Assembly: GCA_963662175.1 (NCBI GenBank)
Contig: OY759225.1
Coordinates: forward strand, 8,877,107 to 8,941,106
Length of the DNA stretch: 64,000 bases
Origin: Aradus depressus
Taxonomy: Eukaryota > Arthropoda > Insecta > Hemiptera > Aradidae
Reading direction: 5' to 3'
Made by a program: the position numbers and the translations under genes. The stretch's first letter is position 1, and every line of letters begins with the position of its first letter. Positions 10,830 through 21,305 of the stretch are shown in pieces. The notes beneath the pieces were generated by a model. That model worked only from the letters and a program-made list of their open reading frames with translations. It ran no database searches and was not told the DNA's origin.

Positions 10830-11500
10830 CAGTGTAAGCTCTATTTAACGCCACTCGATTTAACGACAAACTCCCTAAAACATCGAAATTACTTGTTTCT
10901 GGTTGGTTTACCTTGTCGTCCATACAATGATACACTCTATGTAGCATCACACCCACTCTAAATAACTACAACAATACGTCATTACTAAGCAATAAACAGT
11001 ACTTTCAAGTTGCCGAAATTAATAAGAACTGTGTACGATCTTTTGTTTGTTATTTTGTTGCTTTATTGTCTAGCACGTATTTACCTCGACTGTCGGCATC
11101 ATACGTACCGAAGATTCTGAGAAATTCGTTCTTTTGTTTGTTGTGATTACCTTGCACGTGTTTACCTCGGCTGCTACACTTTTAGTATAACCAAGTAGAT
11201 CCCACAGTATCCCAAGATATGAATAAAATACATAAGAAAATACAATTAAAATACTGGAGCAGCAACAAACGTCAGACGAAGATAACAGACTATACCAAAT
11301 AAGCGTTGTTATTTGTATCAAAATTAATGTTCGTTGTTTGTAAATTTTATACTTTATTAGTAAACACATATTATAGTAGTAAAATACTATTAAATGTAAT
11401 GTAATGTGTAGTGATTTTTCTTTTCTTCATTTAACGACAACTCTCAATAACGCCATAAAATGCGCAGTCCCTTAAGTGTCACTATATAGAGTTTACACTG
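10830..11500. mobile_element. Pogo/Tigger-like MITE
   Basis: Ends are inverted repeats: CAGTGTAAGCTCTAT on the left, CAGTGTAAACTCTAT read inward from the right, with a TA on each side (10,828-10,829 and 11,501-11,502). Subterminal TTTAACGACAA motifs occur at both ends. TA target and CAGTG tips fit pogo-type elements. No transposase frame. Confidence 0.8.
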
Positions 11501-11541
11501 TATTTTTTATTTATGAGAAGCTACTCACTAACATGTATATA

Positions 11542-12265
11542 TGTTACTGTTAATTTGATAAATTTGGTTATTATACATAATAACTGGTTATTATGTATTA
11601 TAACCACCGTTCTTGGTTAATATGACAAATTATTCACAGTTTCTTAATATTTATAATATTATACTAACCAGTTATTATACATAATATAAAACTCACCTTG
11701 TTAATATGATAAATTTTGCTTTCACAAAAACCTGGTTGCTTCCGAGTTTTGAACGACGGGAGGGGCAGATATATCGTTCCGCCGGCCGTAGGCCGGCACA
11801 CCTTCCCCCTGAATTTGGTACCATCTATTGTGATTTATTTGTCTCCAAATAATATAGCTTAAATTCCTGGATGAGTTCAGTTGCAATAACCCTTTGATGC
11901 GCTCTTGTCAATTTATCAAAATTGTAAGACATCAAAAATCTGAAACAAATAAATCACAATAGATGGTACCAAATTCAGGGGGAAGGTGTGCCGGCCTACG
12001 GCTGGCGGAACGATATATCTGCCCCTCCCGTCGTTCAAAACTCGGAGGCAATCAGGTTTTTGTGAAAGCAAAATTTATCATATTAACAAGGTGAGTTTTA
12101 TATTATGTATAATAACTGGTTAATATGATAAATGTTAAGAAGCTGTGAATAATTTCTCATATTAACCAAGAACGGTGGTTATTATACATAATAACCAGTT
12201 ATTATGTATAATAACCAAACCAGTTATTATGTATAATAACCAAATTTATCAAATTAACAGTAACA
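11542..12265. mobile_element. Foldback element, 724 bp
   Basis: Nearly the whole element is one inverted repeat: arms of about 310 bp around a centre of about 100 bp (about 11,850-11,945). Ends are TGTTACTGTTAATTTGATAA and its complement; TATA stands on both sides. Arms contain tandem GGTTATTATACATAATAAC-type units and a GC-rich CCGGCCGTAGGCCGG block. No coding frame, so it must have been moved in trans. Confidence 0.88.
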
Positions 12266-12411
12266 TATACACTGATTGTCCTTTTTTTTAAACATGTTTT
12301 TTTTAATTACTGAGAAATAAATGATATCGATTATTAATTAATTAAAATTCTAAATAATAAAATAAATAAATAAAACATGTGTGGGGGAGGGGGGGGGGGG
12401 GGGGCGCAACA

Positions 12412-12585
12412 ATCCCCCCTCCAGCGTCAGCGTTGGTCGACCTGGTAGAGATAAGCCGATTCCAGAGCATGAATATGTCGCACATCTTCGCCAGACGATG
12501 ATCAAGTTGCGAACAGCAAGGCCAGCCACCACTGTAGTCTTCGTCAGACCTACGTTCCGCCTAAATCACGTCGGGGTCACCAATT
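12412..12585 (-). mobile_element. LTR retrotransposon A, internally deleted body
   Basis: Only three scraps remain between the LTRs: the end of pol next to the polypurine tract (about 12,412-12,455), a pol segment of about 100 bp (about 12,456-12,551, related to IPEHEYVAQLRQTM of element B) that lies in the opposite orientation, and the primer binding site TTGGTGACCCCGACGTG (minus strand, about 12,567-12,583). All coding capacity is lost. Confidence 0.75.
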
Positions 12586-12667
12586 TAGCGATTATGAAAG
12601 CTAATAAACTTGATTCTTTTAAATATTTTTTATTTACGAGAAGCTACTCACTAACAACATGTATATA

Positions 12668-13257
12668 TGTTACACCGAATTGACGAAATTGCCTAGTTCG
12701 TGAACTAGGCAAACAATTGCCTAATTCATCGATTAGGAAATTTGTTGGTTTCATTTTGCCTATTTCGCGAAATAGGCAACCCCCACTTTTTGGGTAATTC
12801 CCTAAATAGGGAATTATTGGGATCTATATATCAATTATTATAGATAGGGAATTATTGAATTATATAAAACACAAATGATGAAAAAAAAGTCCTTTTAATA
12901 CTGGGTTTTAAACAACATTGAACAGTATTCGTTAGCAAATGTTTATAAAAACAATCAAAAAGAAGTCAAATTAAAAAAAAAAAATTAATCATGGTTTTTA
13001 CAGGATGTTCCACAATGACAAGCTGACTTACAAACGATGTCACTCTTATAACATTTACATCGTGAAGATTTACGTCTTTTTTGCATCAACATCTTTTAAA
13101 CTCTAACTATGCGCTGCATGTAGTTGCCTAATTCGTGAACTAGGCTACATGATTACTGCCGATTACGTGTATTAGGCAGTAGATTTGCCTAGTACGTGAA
13201 TTCGGCAATTTTTTGCCTAGTTTACAAATTAGGCAATTTCGTCAATTCGGCGTAACA
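12668..13257. mobile_element. 590-bp MITE with palindromic subterminal repeats
   Basis: Tips are TGTTACACCGAATTGACGAA and its near complement, with TATA on both sides. Just inside lie serial palindromes of the form TTGCCTANTTCGNGAANTAGG, each able to form a small hairpin. The centre carries a short cysteine-rich frame on the minus strand. It occupies the same LTR position as the foldback element in the other LTR. Confidence 0.85.
12985..13090 (-). pseudogene. Cysteine-rich transposase-tail remnant inside MITE
   Basis: A minus-strand frame of about 35 codons ends in RCKCYKSDIVCKSACHCG, then TSCKNHD and a stop. The spacing C-x-C-x7-C-x3-C-x-C-x4-C, preceded by a basic run (KRRKSS), recalls compact zinc-binding tails on several insect transposon proteins. 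There is no start codon of its own and upstream coding sequence is deleted. I read it as the last codons of the autonomous parent's protein. The parent superfamily is not identified. Confidence 0.5.
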
Positions 13258-13353
13258 TATACACTGATTGTCCTTTTTTTTAACATATGTTTTTTAAATT
13301 ACTATTAATTAATTCGTGCTGGGGAAGTACATTTTCTTGTTTAATTATATGTT

Positions 13354-13568
13354 GGGGGGCCATGGTGGCCGTGCGGGCTAGAGCGTAGGGCTTTGGTCGC
13401 ATGGTCTCACCATGGTTTGCGGGTTCGAATCCCGTCCGGGAGTGAGTTTTATTTCGTAGATAGAACTCCCTCCCGGGGCCATGGATGTCTTAAATAATTA
13501 TACATAACACATTGACATGGCTAATATGCACCGTTCATAAAGCCAAAAGAAAAAAAAAAAAAAAAAAA
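13354..13568 (+). repeat. SINE-B copy, derived from a class II tRNA
   Basis: Head GGCCATGGTGGCCGTGCGGG has a Leu/Ser-like A box; B box is GGGTTCGAATCCC, with a long spacing typical of tRNAs with a large variable arm. It is followed by a short body with an inverted CTCCCTCCCGG segment and ends in about 18 A residues. A second copy is cut by the right edge of the window. Confidence 0.85.
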
Positions 13569-14204
13569 TATATATGTTCAACTATAATCACATTATATAA
13601 CAAACACCCCTTTTATTATTTACATTTATTACGAATATAAGTTTTTAATTAGTGACTTTATTATTATTAAAATATTTTACATGGAAATAAAAGTAATTAA
13701 GTTATTCAGAATAAAGAATATAATTCCTTTTCTTTATTCTTTTTTTCTTTTTCTTATTATTCTAATATCTTGGAATTGTCCTGAGTAGTAAATATTTTTA
13801 TGAGAAGGCGGAGAAAGAGTCAGCTGTGGGCAAATCGTAAAAATAAAAATGTTTGGGGCAAAGAGGTGCCATCGTTGGTTGCCTTAATAAAAGGCAAATA
13901 CCCGCCTCAACTGTGGCTTTAGGGAGCCACAACCACAGTCCTCACTGAGTGCCCTAAATGGAAGATATCATTAAAAGTTTGTGTCTGACCTTACTTCTCC
14001 CAGCTCTACCGAGTATGGAGTAAACCTAGGTGTTGTCGTCGGTGAATCACCGGCAATGTACCCAGAACAAATTAATTAAATATGGTTCCGCTATACCTTT
14101 GTGGCGCCCCACACATGCGCGAACCATACCTCCACATCCGCCGATCTTATCTCTCTCACTGGTTGACTCGCCTCCGTCAGGCTGGTTTCTAGTTCCTGCC
14201 GCTT
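13569..14204. other. Non-coding stretch
   Basis: Contains a short GC-richer block (about 13,800-13,980) without a convincing frame or repeat match. A short GTGGCGCCCCACACATG piece near 14,100 resembles the LTR A/B start. Confidence 0.4.
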
Positions 14205-14302
14205 ACGTCAGGGCCACCAATGTAGCGATTAAAAAAGCTCAAATCAATTTGAGTTTTTAAAATATATTTTATTGACGAGAACCAACTCACTAACATAAAA
14301 TG
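14205..14302 (-). mobile_element. LTR end plus primer binding site fragment
   Basis: Minus strand: LTR end with GTTAGTGAGTTGG...AATCGCTACA followed by TTGGTGGCCCTGACGTAAGC, the primer-binding-site region of the same LTR family as elements A and B. Cut off by the following SINE. Confidence 0.6.
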
Positions 14303-14626
14303 GAGGGCGCCGGTATCTCAGTGGTATGCGTGCTTGACTTCTGAGCTCAAGAACGTGGGTTCGTAGCCCGACCGAGGCCCTTAGTTTATTTTATCTGGGA
14401 GGTAAAATAAACTTGAGCATGCCGTCCTTCGGATGGGACATTACGATGGTACCGAGCCTGTACAATGTCAGGTACACGTTAAAGACCCCTTGATGAATAA
14501 AAACTTTAGGGTAGGCAAAATTTATGTCTCCCACAGTAGAGTCAGGCTCATGTCCACCAGAGTGACGAAAGAGCGCTCTGGTAGTAGGCAATATGACCTC
14601 GTAGTTAAAGCCCGGGCATGAGTCAT
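14303..14626 (+). repeat. SINE-A copy without tail
   Basis: Complete head; ends at CATGAGTCAT, without AACCT units. Frames through it are not protein-coding. Confidence 0.92.
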
Positions 14627-15825
14627 TCCACGCTGAGCTACAAGCTACAAGCGTTTCAGATCTCATCCTCCTTCGTTTCACTCGATCCGCCGGCACGAAG
14701 CCCCATTCCATGTGCGGATAAATTTTACATCAGAAATCCTTATATATATTGAAATTCGTTTAGAGATTGTCGCCTTCACAAAGAGGTGGACTCTGATGAA
14801 GCAAGGGCCAAAAGGGCAGTTGCCTCCAAAGGGTTCGTACAAGTATTTTCTATTAGTGGTCCGCTGTGGAGATGACAAGAACACCCCCCCCCTCCACCCC
14901 CCTTGTCCAAGTCTACCAACTACATCAACTATTTACTTGGATCTTGGTCATTGATCTCAACTATGTTGAAGTAGCAGCAACTACGCTACTTCCACAGTCT
15001 AAGTCTCAGATCAGTCCAAGTTGTCCAACTTTAGACGAACAACTGTTTTCTGTTCAGTTGATTGGTTCTTTATTAGCTGAAACTTTGTAAAGAAAAGCGA
15101 ATCCTTGAATAATTTTGCAGATGTGTACTTCCACAGCTATAAACAGGGAGAGTTATAATAAATAAATAAATAAATAAAATAAGAATAAATAAATAAATTG
15201 AATAATAATTCTAAGGACTAAGATAAATACATAGCAATATTTAATATATGCTCTAGAATGTACTAAAATTGTTTTATTTTCTGTTCCCCATCAGTCGTGA
15301 TTGGCAGCACAGAGGACAGACAGACTTACCCCCTCTCTAGAATTGAGGCGGATCTTCTTCTTTGTTTCTTCCAAACTTTGCTTCTTTCATAGTCCAAGTT
15401 GTCCATCTTGAGAGGTAAAACTCTTTTCCCATCAGTTGATTGGGAAAACTCAGGGAGGGAAACACAAAAATATCCGTTAATCTCTGTTTTTGATTGTTTA
15501 TTAATTTATTTTCTATTCATTTCAGTTACTTAGTATTTTTTTTAAATGTATTGTTAAGCAGTAGCATTGTTTTTAATTTAACTGATAATTTTTGATTTGT
15601 ATTTAGTGTATAAGGATAATGGTTAAGGAGCCTTATTGTATAATTGTACCTCTGTAAATGCGACTGTTATAATAAACTCTTCTTCTTCTTCTTCAGTTGA
15701 TTGGTTGATTAGTGTGCTCCCAAAACTACTCAAAATCCTCGAGTAGTCGCTCAGATTTGTACTTCTGCAGATATAAACAAGGGAAGCTATAATAAATAAA
15801 TAGAATAAGAATTAATAATATCCTG
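14627..15825. other. Non-coding stretch, probable LINE 3'-UTR repeats
   Basis: Three related blocks (about 14,985-15,160, 15,380-15,480, 15,695-15,810) share CAGTTGATTGGTT, TTGTACTTC...GCAGATATAAACA and a TATAATAAATAAATA end. They look like untranslated ends of one retrotransposon family. No gene seen. Confidence 0.4.
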
Positions 15826-16047
15826 ATGAGGCTAAGAATCGGACACACTTGGCTAACTCATGTCCACATTTTATTGCGGAGACGCCCATCGAGATGTCCA
15901 CTATGCAAAGAAGAACTTACTGTCTTCCACATACTTCAGTCCTGTGAAGCTCTCAAAGCCTACCGAGAAAGAGATGGATTGCCTCACGATGCTCGAGCAG
16001 TGCTGAAAGATAGCTCGGCCTACACATCCCAGCTGCTGCAATTCTAG
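15826..16047 (+). pseudogene. LINE C-terminal zinc-knuckle fragment
   Basis: Encodes RLRIGHTWLTHVHILLRRRP, then a CPLCKEELTVFHILQSC block. This LRIGHT..LTH plus C-x2-C-x8-H-x4-C layout is the C-terminal end found after the RNase H domain or reverse transcriptase of I-like and related non-LTR retrotransposons. About 73 codons, starting in mid-domain and ending at a stop; the reverse transcriptase is missing. Sequence after the stop still resembles coding sequence in other frames, so frameshifts are likely. Confidence 0.75.
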
Positions 16048-16211
16048 CGAAACACTGGACTATATCACCAACAAATTATATGGTGCCATTCGCGGAGGAA
16101 TAGCTAATATCCAGAGAGATAGCCTTATCCGCATGTCACTATTATAATAATAGTTGTGCTGGCGCTAATGGCCTCTGCAGTCGATGCGCCTAGTAAAAAA
16201 ATTAATAAATA

Positions 16212-16333
16212 ATGCGATGTCAAGTGTTTATTAAAGACCCCTATCACAAGTGAATAAACCTACGAGTAAAGTCGGGCATGTCCACCAGAGTAAGCGATCT
16301 GATCTCGTAGCTAAAGCCCGGGCATGCTTTATA
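16212..16333 (+). repeat. SINE-A 3'-half fragment, worn
   Basis: Matches from GATGTCAAGTG to AAAGCCCGGGCATG with several small deletions. Confidence 0.7.
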
Positions 16334-17493
16334 ATAACTATCAACACTCAATTTAAAATTAGTATTCAGGTGTCCCTGTATAAGACTTGATTAATTGGCG
16401 CTAAAGAAATACATTGCCGGTACGCTGACGACATTGTTTTTTAATCAGATATGATAGCTATTTCCTCAGAGCGGAGTTGTAGGGTGTGGTTGAAGAATCA
16501 AATGGAATCCAGGAGTTTGACTTTATGAAGACGAAGTGTGAAGAGGCTGCGAAAAGTTAAGATGCTTGATAAAGTAACTAAGTTCCAAGTTGGACCATAT
16601 ATCCTTTGTGATGAACCCTGCTCAACTCCTCATCCTTTGAACAAATAAACAACAAACTAACAACTGTTTCCATCAACAAAACATTCACCTTTCTGTTGTT
16701 CGTCCCCATCTTAAACTTAACTTCTCACTGATAAAACCCCGTCTACCCATTTTCCACTTTGTCAGTTAAACAAGGAATCAAGAGCAATTTGTTGAAATCT
16801 GAGCAGACAAGAGAAAACTCATTACCCTTCCTTAAGGAGGACTATTCTTTCTCTCTTTATATTGTCGTTTCGTTTTGGATTACCCTCTCGTCTGTTAAAG
16901 TTACAACAATTTGCCCTTTACGCCTCTGACTTGGTCAACCAAAACTAAATTATCACACAGTGTTCCGATGAAAACAAACTTCGAGAATTTCTGCCAAGTT
17001 TTCGGCACTGACAAGGGTGTGGGTCGCCAATTTCAATGAAACTTTTTCCCGTGTTTCTACATCGAAAAATAATAGTTACGTGTCCAAGAGTAAAGCTCCT
17101 AGCTCCCTAAGTCAATTTCAAAGAAATTTTCAGGGATGTTTGTGCATCAAAAAACATATTTGAACATATTTGGCCCCCTCCTTCTGAAATTTGTTAAGGA
17201 TAACGTGTTGGATGTAGTTAGGTGGGAAGTAAATATATATTAACAGAGCAAAAAACCAAGATAAAAATTAAATAAACTGAAAAAATTGTTTTTATTAAAA
17301 ATGGATTGCTTGCAAGTTACCAATAGGATCTTCAACTTTCCCGTCCGTCTGATTCCTAAATCAGCAATCAGCTGTTACATAAATGTACATGTACAAAACA
17401 AGTCATATTAAATTTATTTAAATATATATGTATTCGATCATTTCATTTTCTCGCTCAAAATCGTCATTTCTGTTATACTTTATACTCTTAAAG
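16334..17493. other. Non-coding stretch
   Basis: Short stretches recall worn LINE sequence (for example GGTACGCTGACGACATTG near 16,420, a YADD-like motif), but no continuous frame supports an annotation. Confidence 0.35.
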
Positions 17494-17640
17494 CTCATTT
17501 TACATGCGCAGTAAAAATGCAAAGCGCAGCAGCAGCAAATGCACGGTATTGGATGTGAGTCATTTAATTCTAAAAGCACAGAAAAAACAGTGTGCATTTG
17601 CTGCTGCTGCGCTTTGCATTTTTATTGTTCATGTAAAGTC
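17494..17640. mobile_element. Short hairpin MITE, about 145 bp
   Basis: Arms of about 45 bp are inverted repeats containing AAAAATGCAAAGCGCAGCAG and CAGCAAATGCAC; the loop is about 55 bp. Ends TTTTACATG / CATGTAAAG are also paired. No coding content. Confidence 0.7.
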
Positions 17641-17879
17641 AACTTAAGTATTACAGTCAGTGGTTACCTCAGGGGGAGCTTCTAGAGGTCCGAGTCTCAC
17701 AAATTAATAACAAAATGTCTGCAACGCTAACCACGGAAACTGCGGGCTGTGCCCCCGGGAGTCTATACCCCCCCATTCTCGTAGCCTAACTCCCTCCCTC
17801 CCCCCCCCCCCCCCTGCTCAAAATCCTGGCTACGCCCTTGTATATAAAGACGTACGTTGGATATATTATAGTTAGTTAT

Positions 17880-18102
17880 TGGGACTCATGCCTGGGCTTT
17901 AACAACAAGGTCATATCGCCTACTGCCAGAGCGCTTTTTCATCGCCCTGACGGACATAAGTCTGACTCTTCTGTGGGATTCATAAATTTTGCCTACCTAG
18001 GGTAGGGGTCTTTAACGAATATCTGACATCGTACAGGCTCGGGACCATCGCTTAACGTCCCATTGGAAACTATGGGCTTTGACCGGGTTTCGAACCTCTA
18101 GA
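17880..18102 (-). repeat. SINE-A copy, worn and 5'-incomplete
   Basis: Tail side (GGGACTCATGCCTGGGC) to the B-box region (GGGTTTCGAACCTC) with several internal losses. Confidence 0.85.
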
Positions 18103-18130
18103 CATAACTACTTATAACAGAATAAAAAGT

Positions 18131-18400
18131 CGTCGGTGGATCACCAGCAATGTACTTCCCCAGAATGAGTTAATCAATTATCTTTTCGCTCCCTCTCCAA
18201 ACCCAGTCGACCGTTTGCGCTATTATTCAGCAGTTGACATACATAGAGGCTCCTAAATTCTCATACTTAATTTTGTGTCGATAAATTAAGATTTTTGAAT
18301 TGAGTCCATCCCCTGAACCCCCCTTTCCTTCAGCCGATTTTGCTGAAATTACAGAACCTGAATACTTCTTGAGCGCTCGAAAAATCCAGTGGCTACAAAA
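18131..18400 (+). repeat. Interspersed repeat family R
   Basis: Shows the usual head (GTCGTCGGTGGATCACC, ATGTACTTCCCCAGAA), the AACCCAGTCGACCGTTTGCG block and the CGATTTTGCTGAAATTAC block. Non-coding; class unknown. Confidence 0.65.
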
Positions 18401-18892
18401 TACATTAATTATACATTGAATTTAACTTATTTTAGTAAATATTTAATGTTAGGACGTAATCAGTAATACAAACTGTAAAATTTATCCTCTTAATTGAACT
18501 GAAATCTTGTTAATCAAGTAGACTCGAAAGGTGTTTCTTCAACCGAAGGAGAGGGGGGAAGGAGCGTTTAATAAACCGAAGAAAGGGAGAAGGAATAGGA
18601 TTTGGGGGGGGTTCGGAATAAGGATTGGAAGATGGAATAATTAATGCAATTCTCCACAGCGGAGAGCTTACAATAGGAATAATCCAGACGGTAGATTGGT
18701 GCCTTCGTAGAAGGAGCCAATCTTCAGATGTAAATCATCCCATCTACAACTAAGAAAAGGAACATACCCAACCAGCAAAACTCTTCCCTTAACCAACGAA
18801 TTTTTGGGTTCCATTCTTGGGGCATTTTGTCGGGAAAACTGTTGGAGAGAGAATCATCTGTAAATAGGTAGTGGGTATAAGAAAGTCGTCAC

Positions 18893-19215
18893 AAAAAAAA
18901 GTTGGCTATAAACTTCCCCAGCACGGATTAATCAATTATGTTTTCACTTTAAGCCAATCGATCATTTAGGCTAAAACTAAATATTTCACTTACATATACT
19001 TCTGAATCATAATAAATTTTGTATCGATACATTCATTACATTGGTAGTTATTAAGGTGTGTGTCGAACCCCTTGACTGTGTCCCTACCTTTCATTCGACC
19101 GATCTCGCGGAAAATTAATAGGTGTAATCCTCTATAAAGTTTTGAAATTAAATATAAAATTTCATCTTTATACATTTATTACATCGGCAGTTATTGGAAT
19201 TTTTAGGTTGAGTCC
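18893..19215 (+). repeat. Interspersed repeat family R
   Basis: Second nearby copy; includes TTTTGTATCGATACATTCAT twice in related form, suggesting the family has an internal duplication. Confidence 0.65.
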
Positions 19216-19790
19216 CCTTCAACTTCGTTAATTATTATGTGTCATCAGTGGCCGATACAAAGGGGGGGTAAATCAGAATTCCCTAGCGCAGAGGCTCAAA
19301 GTCAGTTCCGTTAAGGATAAAGAAGTATGCGCGTTAAATTGGGAAATGCGTCCTAGTGATGCGCGAAGGACCTCTTGCGGTCTTGCGCACAGACGTGACG
19401 TCATTCTCAGACTGTTACTATTATAATAATATTTCAGTCTTGATTATTAATTCATGCCCTTCGTCAAACCAACCTAAATATCAGCCCCTTGTCCTTCATC
19501 CTTCCAAATCTTGTGAATAGGATATAACATCCAAATCATGAACCAACAAAATTTCACCCCCCTCCTGATGTCATTAGAATGAATACATTAAAATAGCTTA
19601 TTAATTAGATACATAAACAGCTATAACTATTCGAGTCTGACGTACAAGTGATTATTAATAACAATACCATGTATTCAAAAAATAAAATAAAATAAATACT
19701 TAAAAATATATGAATACAAAAATAATAGTACCAACTTATAAACGGATACATTTATAACACTTTTTTATTTTAATAAAAATCAAGAATATT
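19216..19790. other. Non-coding stretch
   Basis: Nothing recognised apart from the probable A+T-rich 3' end of the Jockey-like element to the right. Confidence 0.4.
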
Positions 19791-19921
19791 TATTTATTTA
19801 TATATTTAGATAACATTTGGTAGTATCAATTGCGATAAATAGTACAGTCAGGTGCGTGGCTGTACTGCTGAGGTACGTGACCGAAGAGGAGTCCAAGCTA
19901 TTCCTGGAGCAGGTCCCTCTG

Positions 19922-20586
19922 CTATATCCGCTTGAGGCGTCGTGGTGGATTTGTGGGGAGAGTGTTTGTAGATAATTCTTGTATAAGTGGATTTGCGTGA
20001 TGATGGAGTTTGTCGTGTCCTATAACAGAAGGTACAAATGGGATGTTGAGGTCATTATGTAATGTGAGGTTGGAAATGTAAAATGGTGCATTGGCAATGT
20101 AGTGTAGTATAATAGATTGTATTGACTGAAGACGTTGTATGTTGGATTTTTTGGCTGATCCCCATATCTCGATGCCGTAAGTCCAGATGGGTTTTGATAT
20201 AGTGTTGTATATGTGAAGTTTGTTTTCAAGCGATAATGTCGATCGTCCAAATCTTCTTTTGAGGTCTATGCGTTTCAGTTTGATGTGAGTGGTCCAAGTT
20301 AAACGTCTGTCTAAATGAAGTCCTAGATATCGGACAGTGTCGGATGCAGGAATGGGCTGGTTGTTAATGTAAACTGGTGGACAAGTGTTGTGTCTGATGG
20401 TAAAAGTGGTTTGCAGAGATTTGTCTCTATTAATTTTTATTCTCCATTTGTTGGCCCAATCTGTTAGCTGGTGTAAATATTCCTGTAAGTGTGAGCTTGC
20501 TTGTGTTGTGTCTGAGTGTGTTAAGAGAATGGCTGTGTTGTCTGCGTACGTAGCAAGTAGTGTGTTGTCGTGTAATAAAAATTAAG
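19922..20586 (-). pseudogene. Jockey-type LINE, reverse transcriptase C-terminal half
   Basis: On the minus strand one frame stays open for about 220 codons. It enters in the palm at LLATYADNTAILL (YADD catalytic motif, here YADN), then LTDWANKWRIKINRDKS, VRYLGLHLDRRLTWTTHIK, the thumb with SKPIWTYGIEIWGSAKKSNI, and INAPFY-like ANAPFYISNLTLHNDLNIPF, ending with a stop at 19,922-19,924. That order is typical of Jockey-clade elements. The copy is 5'-truncated; the second catalytic Asp is replaced by Asn, so it is inactive. It begins right next to a hammerhead-like segment in the same orientation. A 3' UTR of about 130 bp with an ATAAATAAATA end follows. Confidence 0.88.
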
Positions 20587-20635
20587 ACAAATATTTGTTA
20601 TAACTCTTCCGGAAGTGTCTTTATCACTACGATAT

Positions 20636-20668
20636 TCCGGGACGTCTTTACGTCCCTTCATCAGGTCC
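20636..20668 (-). ncRNA. Hammerhead-like core, GGGACGT family
   Basis: Minus strand: CTGATGA, A, then GGGACGT-AAAG-ACGTCCC (seven perfect pairs), then GGAAT in place of GAAAC. The changed GAAA and poor stem I suggest a decayed copy. Flanks match those at 46.8 and 55.8 kb. Confidence 0.6.
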
Positions 20669-20715
20669 ATATGTGTGAAATATAGAGCAGAGAAAGAAAA
20701 CAATGTAACTATTGC

Positions 20716-20901
20716 AGTTACAAAAGCTAATTTATTTTAGTTTTTTTAAAAATATTTTTATTGAGGAGAAACTCACTAACAACATATACACGGATTGTCT
20801 TTTTTTTTAGAATATATGTTTTTTAAATTATTAAAAAATAAATGTTATCAATCATTAATCATATCAACATTCAAAATAATAAAACATGTGGGGGCGCCAC
20901 A
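20716..20901 (-). mobile_element. LTR retrotransposon B, 3' LTR
   Basis: Minus strand: starts TGTGGCGCCCCCACATG after the purine-rich GGGGGAGTGG and ends near GCTTTTGTAACT. Same family as element A. Confidence 0.8.
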
Positions 20902-20918
20902 CCACTCCCCCTCCGGCG

Positions 20919-21305
20919 TCAACGATGGTCGTCCTGGTAGAGATAGGCCCGTTTTAGTCTATCGATGGCCACCGTCACCGCTTTCCCCGCTCGGCTGATG
21001 GTGTATGTGTTCCTCCGGCGATGTTGCACCTCAAAGGGACCGTCATAAGGGGCCACGGCGTCATGTCGGACGAATACGTGCGAGCAGTTTTGCAGATCCT
21101 GACGGAGACTACAGTGGTGGCTGGTCAGTGCTGTTCGCAACATGATCATCGTCTGGCGGAGTTGTGCGACATATTCATGCTCTGGAATCGGCTCTCGATC
21201 AGCTGGAGCTTCTGTTATCATCTCCCCAGAAAGATGAAGGGTTGCTCCATACGTATACTCGGCCACCGAGGCGCCCATGTCCTCGTGCAGCGCCGCTCTC
21301 AGGCC
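20919..21305 (-). pseudogene. Ty3/gypsy-like pol, integrase C-terminal end
   Basis: A minus-strand frame enters from the truncated 5' side with ALHEDMGASVAEYTYGATLH, continues with PIPEHEYVAQLRQTM, then DLQNCSHVFVRHDAV, PYDGPFEVQHRRRNTYTI and VAIDRLKRAYLYQDD, and ends at a stop just before the polypurine tract. The PYDGPFxV and TxxIDRLKPA-like motifs are the usual C-terminal end of gypsy-type integrase, where cDNA is joined to the host chromosome. Everything upstream (gag, protease, reverse transcriptase, catalytic integrase core) is deleted: the 5' LTR joins directly to this segment. It cannot be active. Confidence 0.88.

Larger units (their letters stand above)
10792..12411 (-). mobile_element. 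LTR retrotransposon A, 3' LTR with two nested insertions
   Basis: On the minus strand the LTR starts near TGTTGCGCC after a purine-rich tract and ends in an ATTCGTAATCGCA-like sequence. Compared with the 5' LTR it has gained a pogo-like MITE (10,830-11,500) and a foldback element (11,542-12,265). Without them the LTR is only about 220 bp. Confidence 0.75.
12586..13305 (-). mobile_element. LTR retrotransposon A, 5' LTR with nested MITE
   Basis: The LTR ends TAATCGCTAAA directly before the primer binding site. It is split by a 590-bp MITE and its outer end is missing: LTR sequence stops near 13,305 and family R resumes. Confidence 0.75.

Noticed and set aside
12381..12683. Plus-strand frame of 100 codons with PIPEHEYVAHLRQTM
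   Set aside because: It is the inverted pol scrap of LTR element A running on into LTR sequence.
14303..14390. tRNA gene candidates at SINE heads
   Set aside because: A and B boxes are present, but there is no clean cloverleaf with a paired acceptor stem and each is joined to a SINE body.
14391..14711. Minus-strand frame of 106 codons and its plus-strand partners
   Set aside because: They run through SINE-A; similar frames occur in other SINE copies (for example 30,596-30,820).
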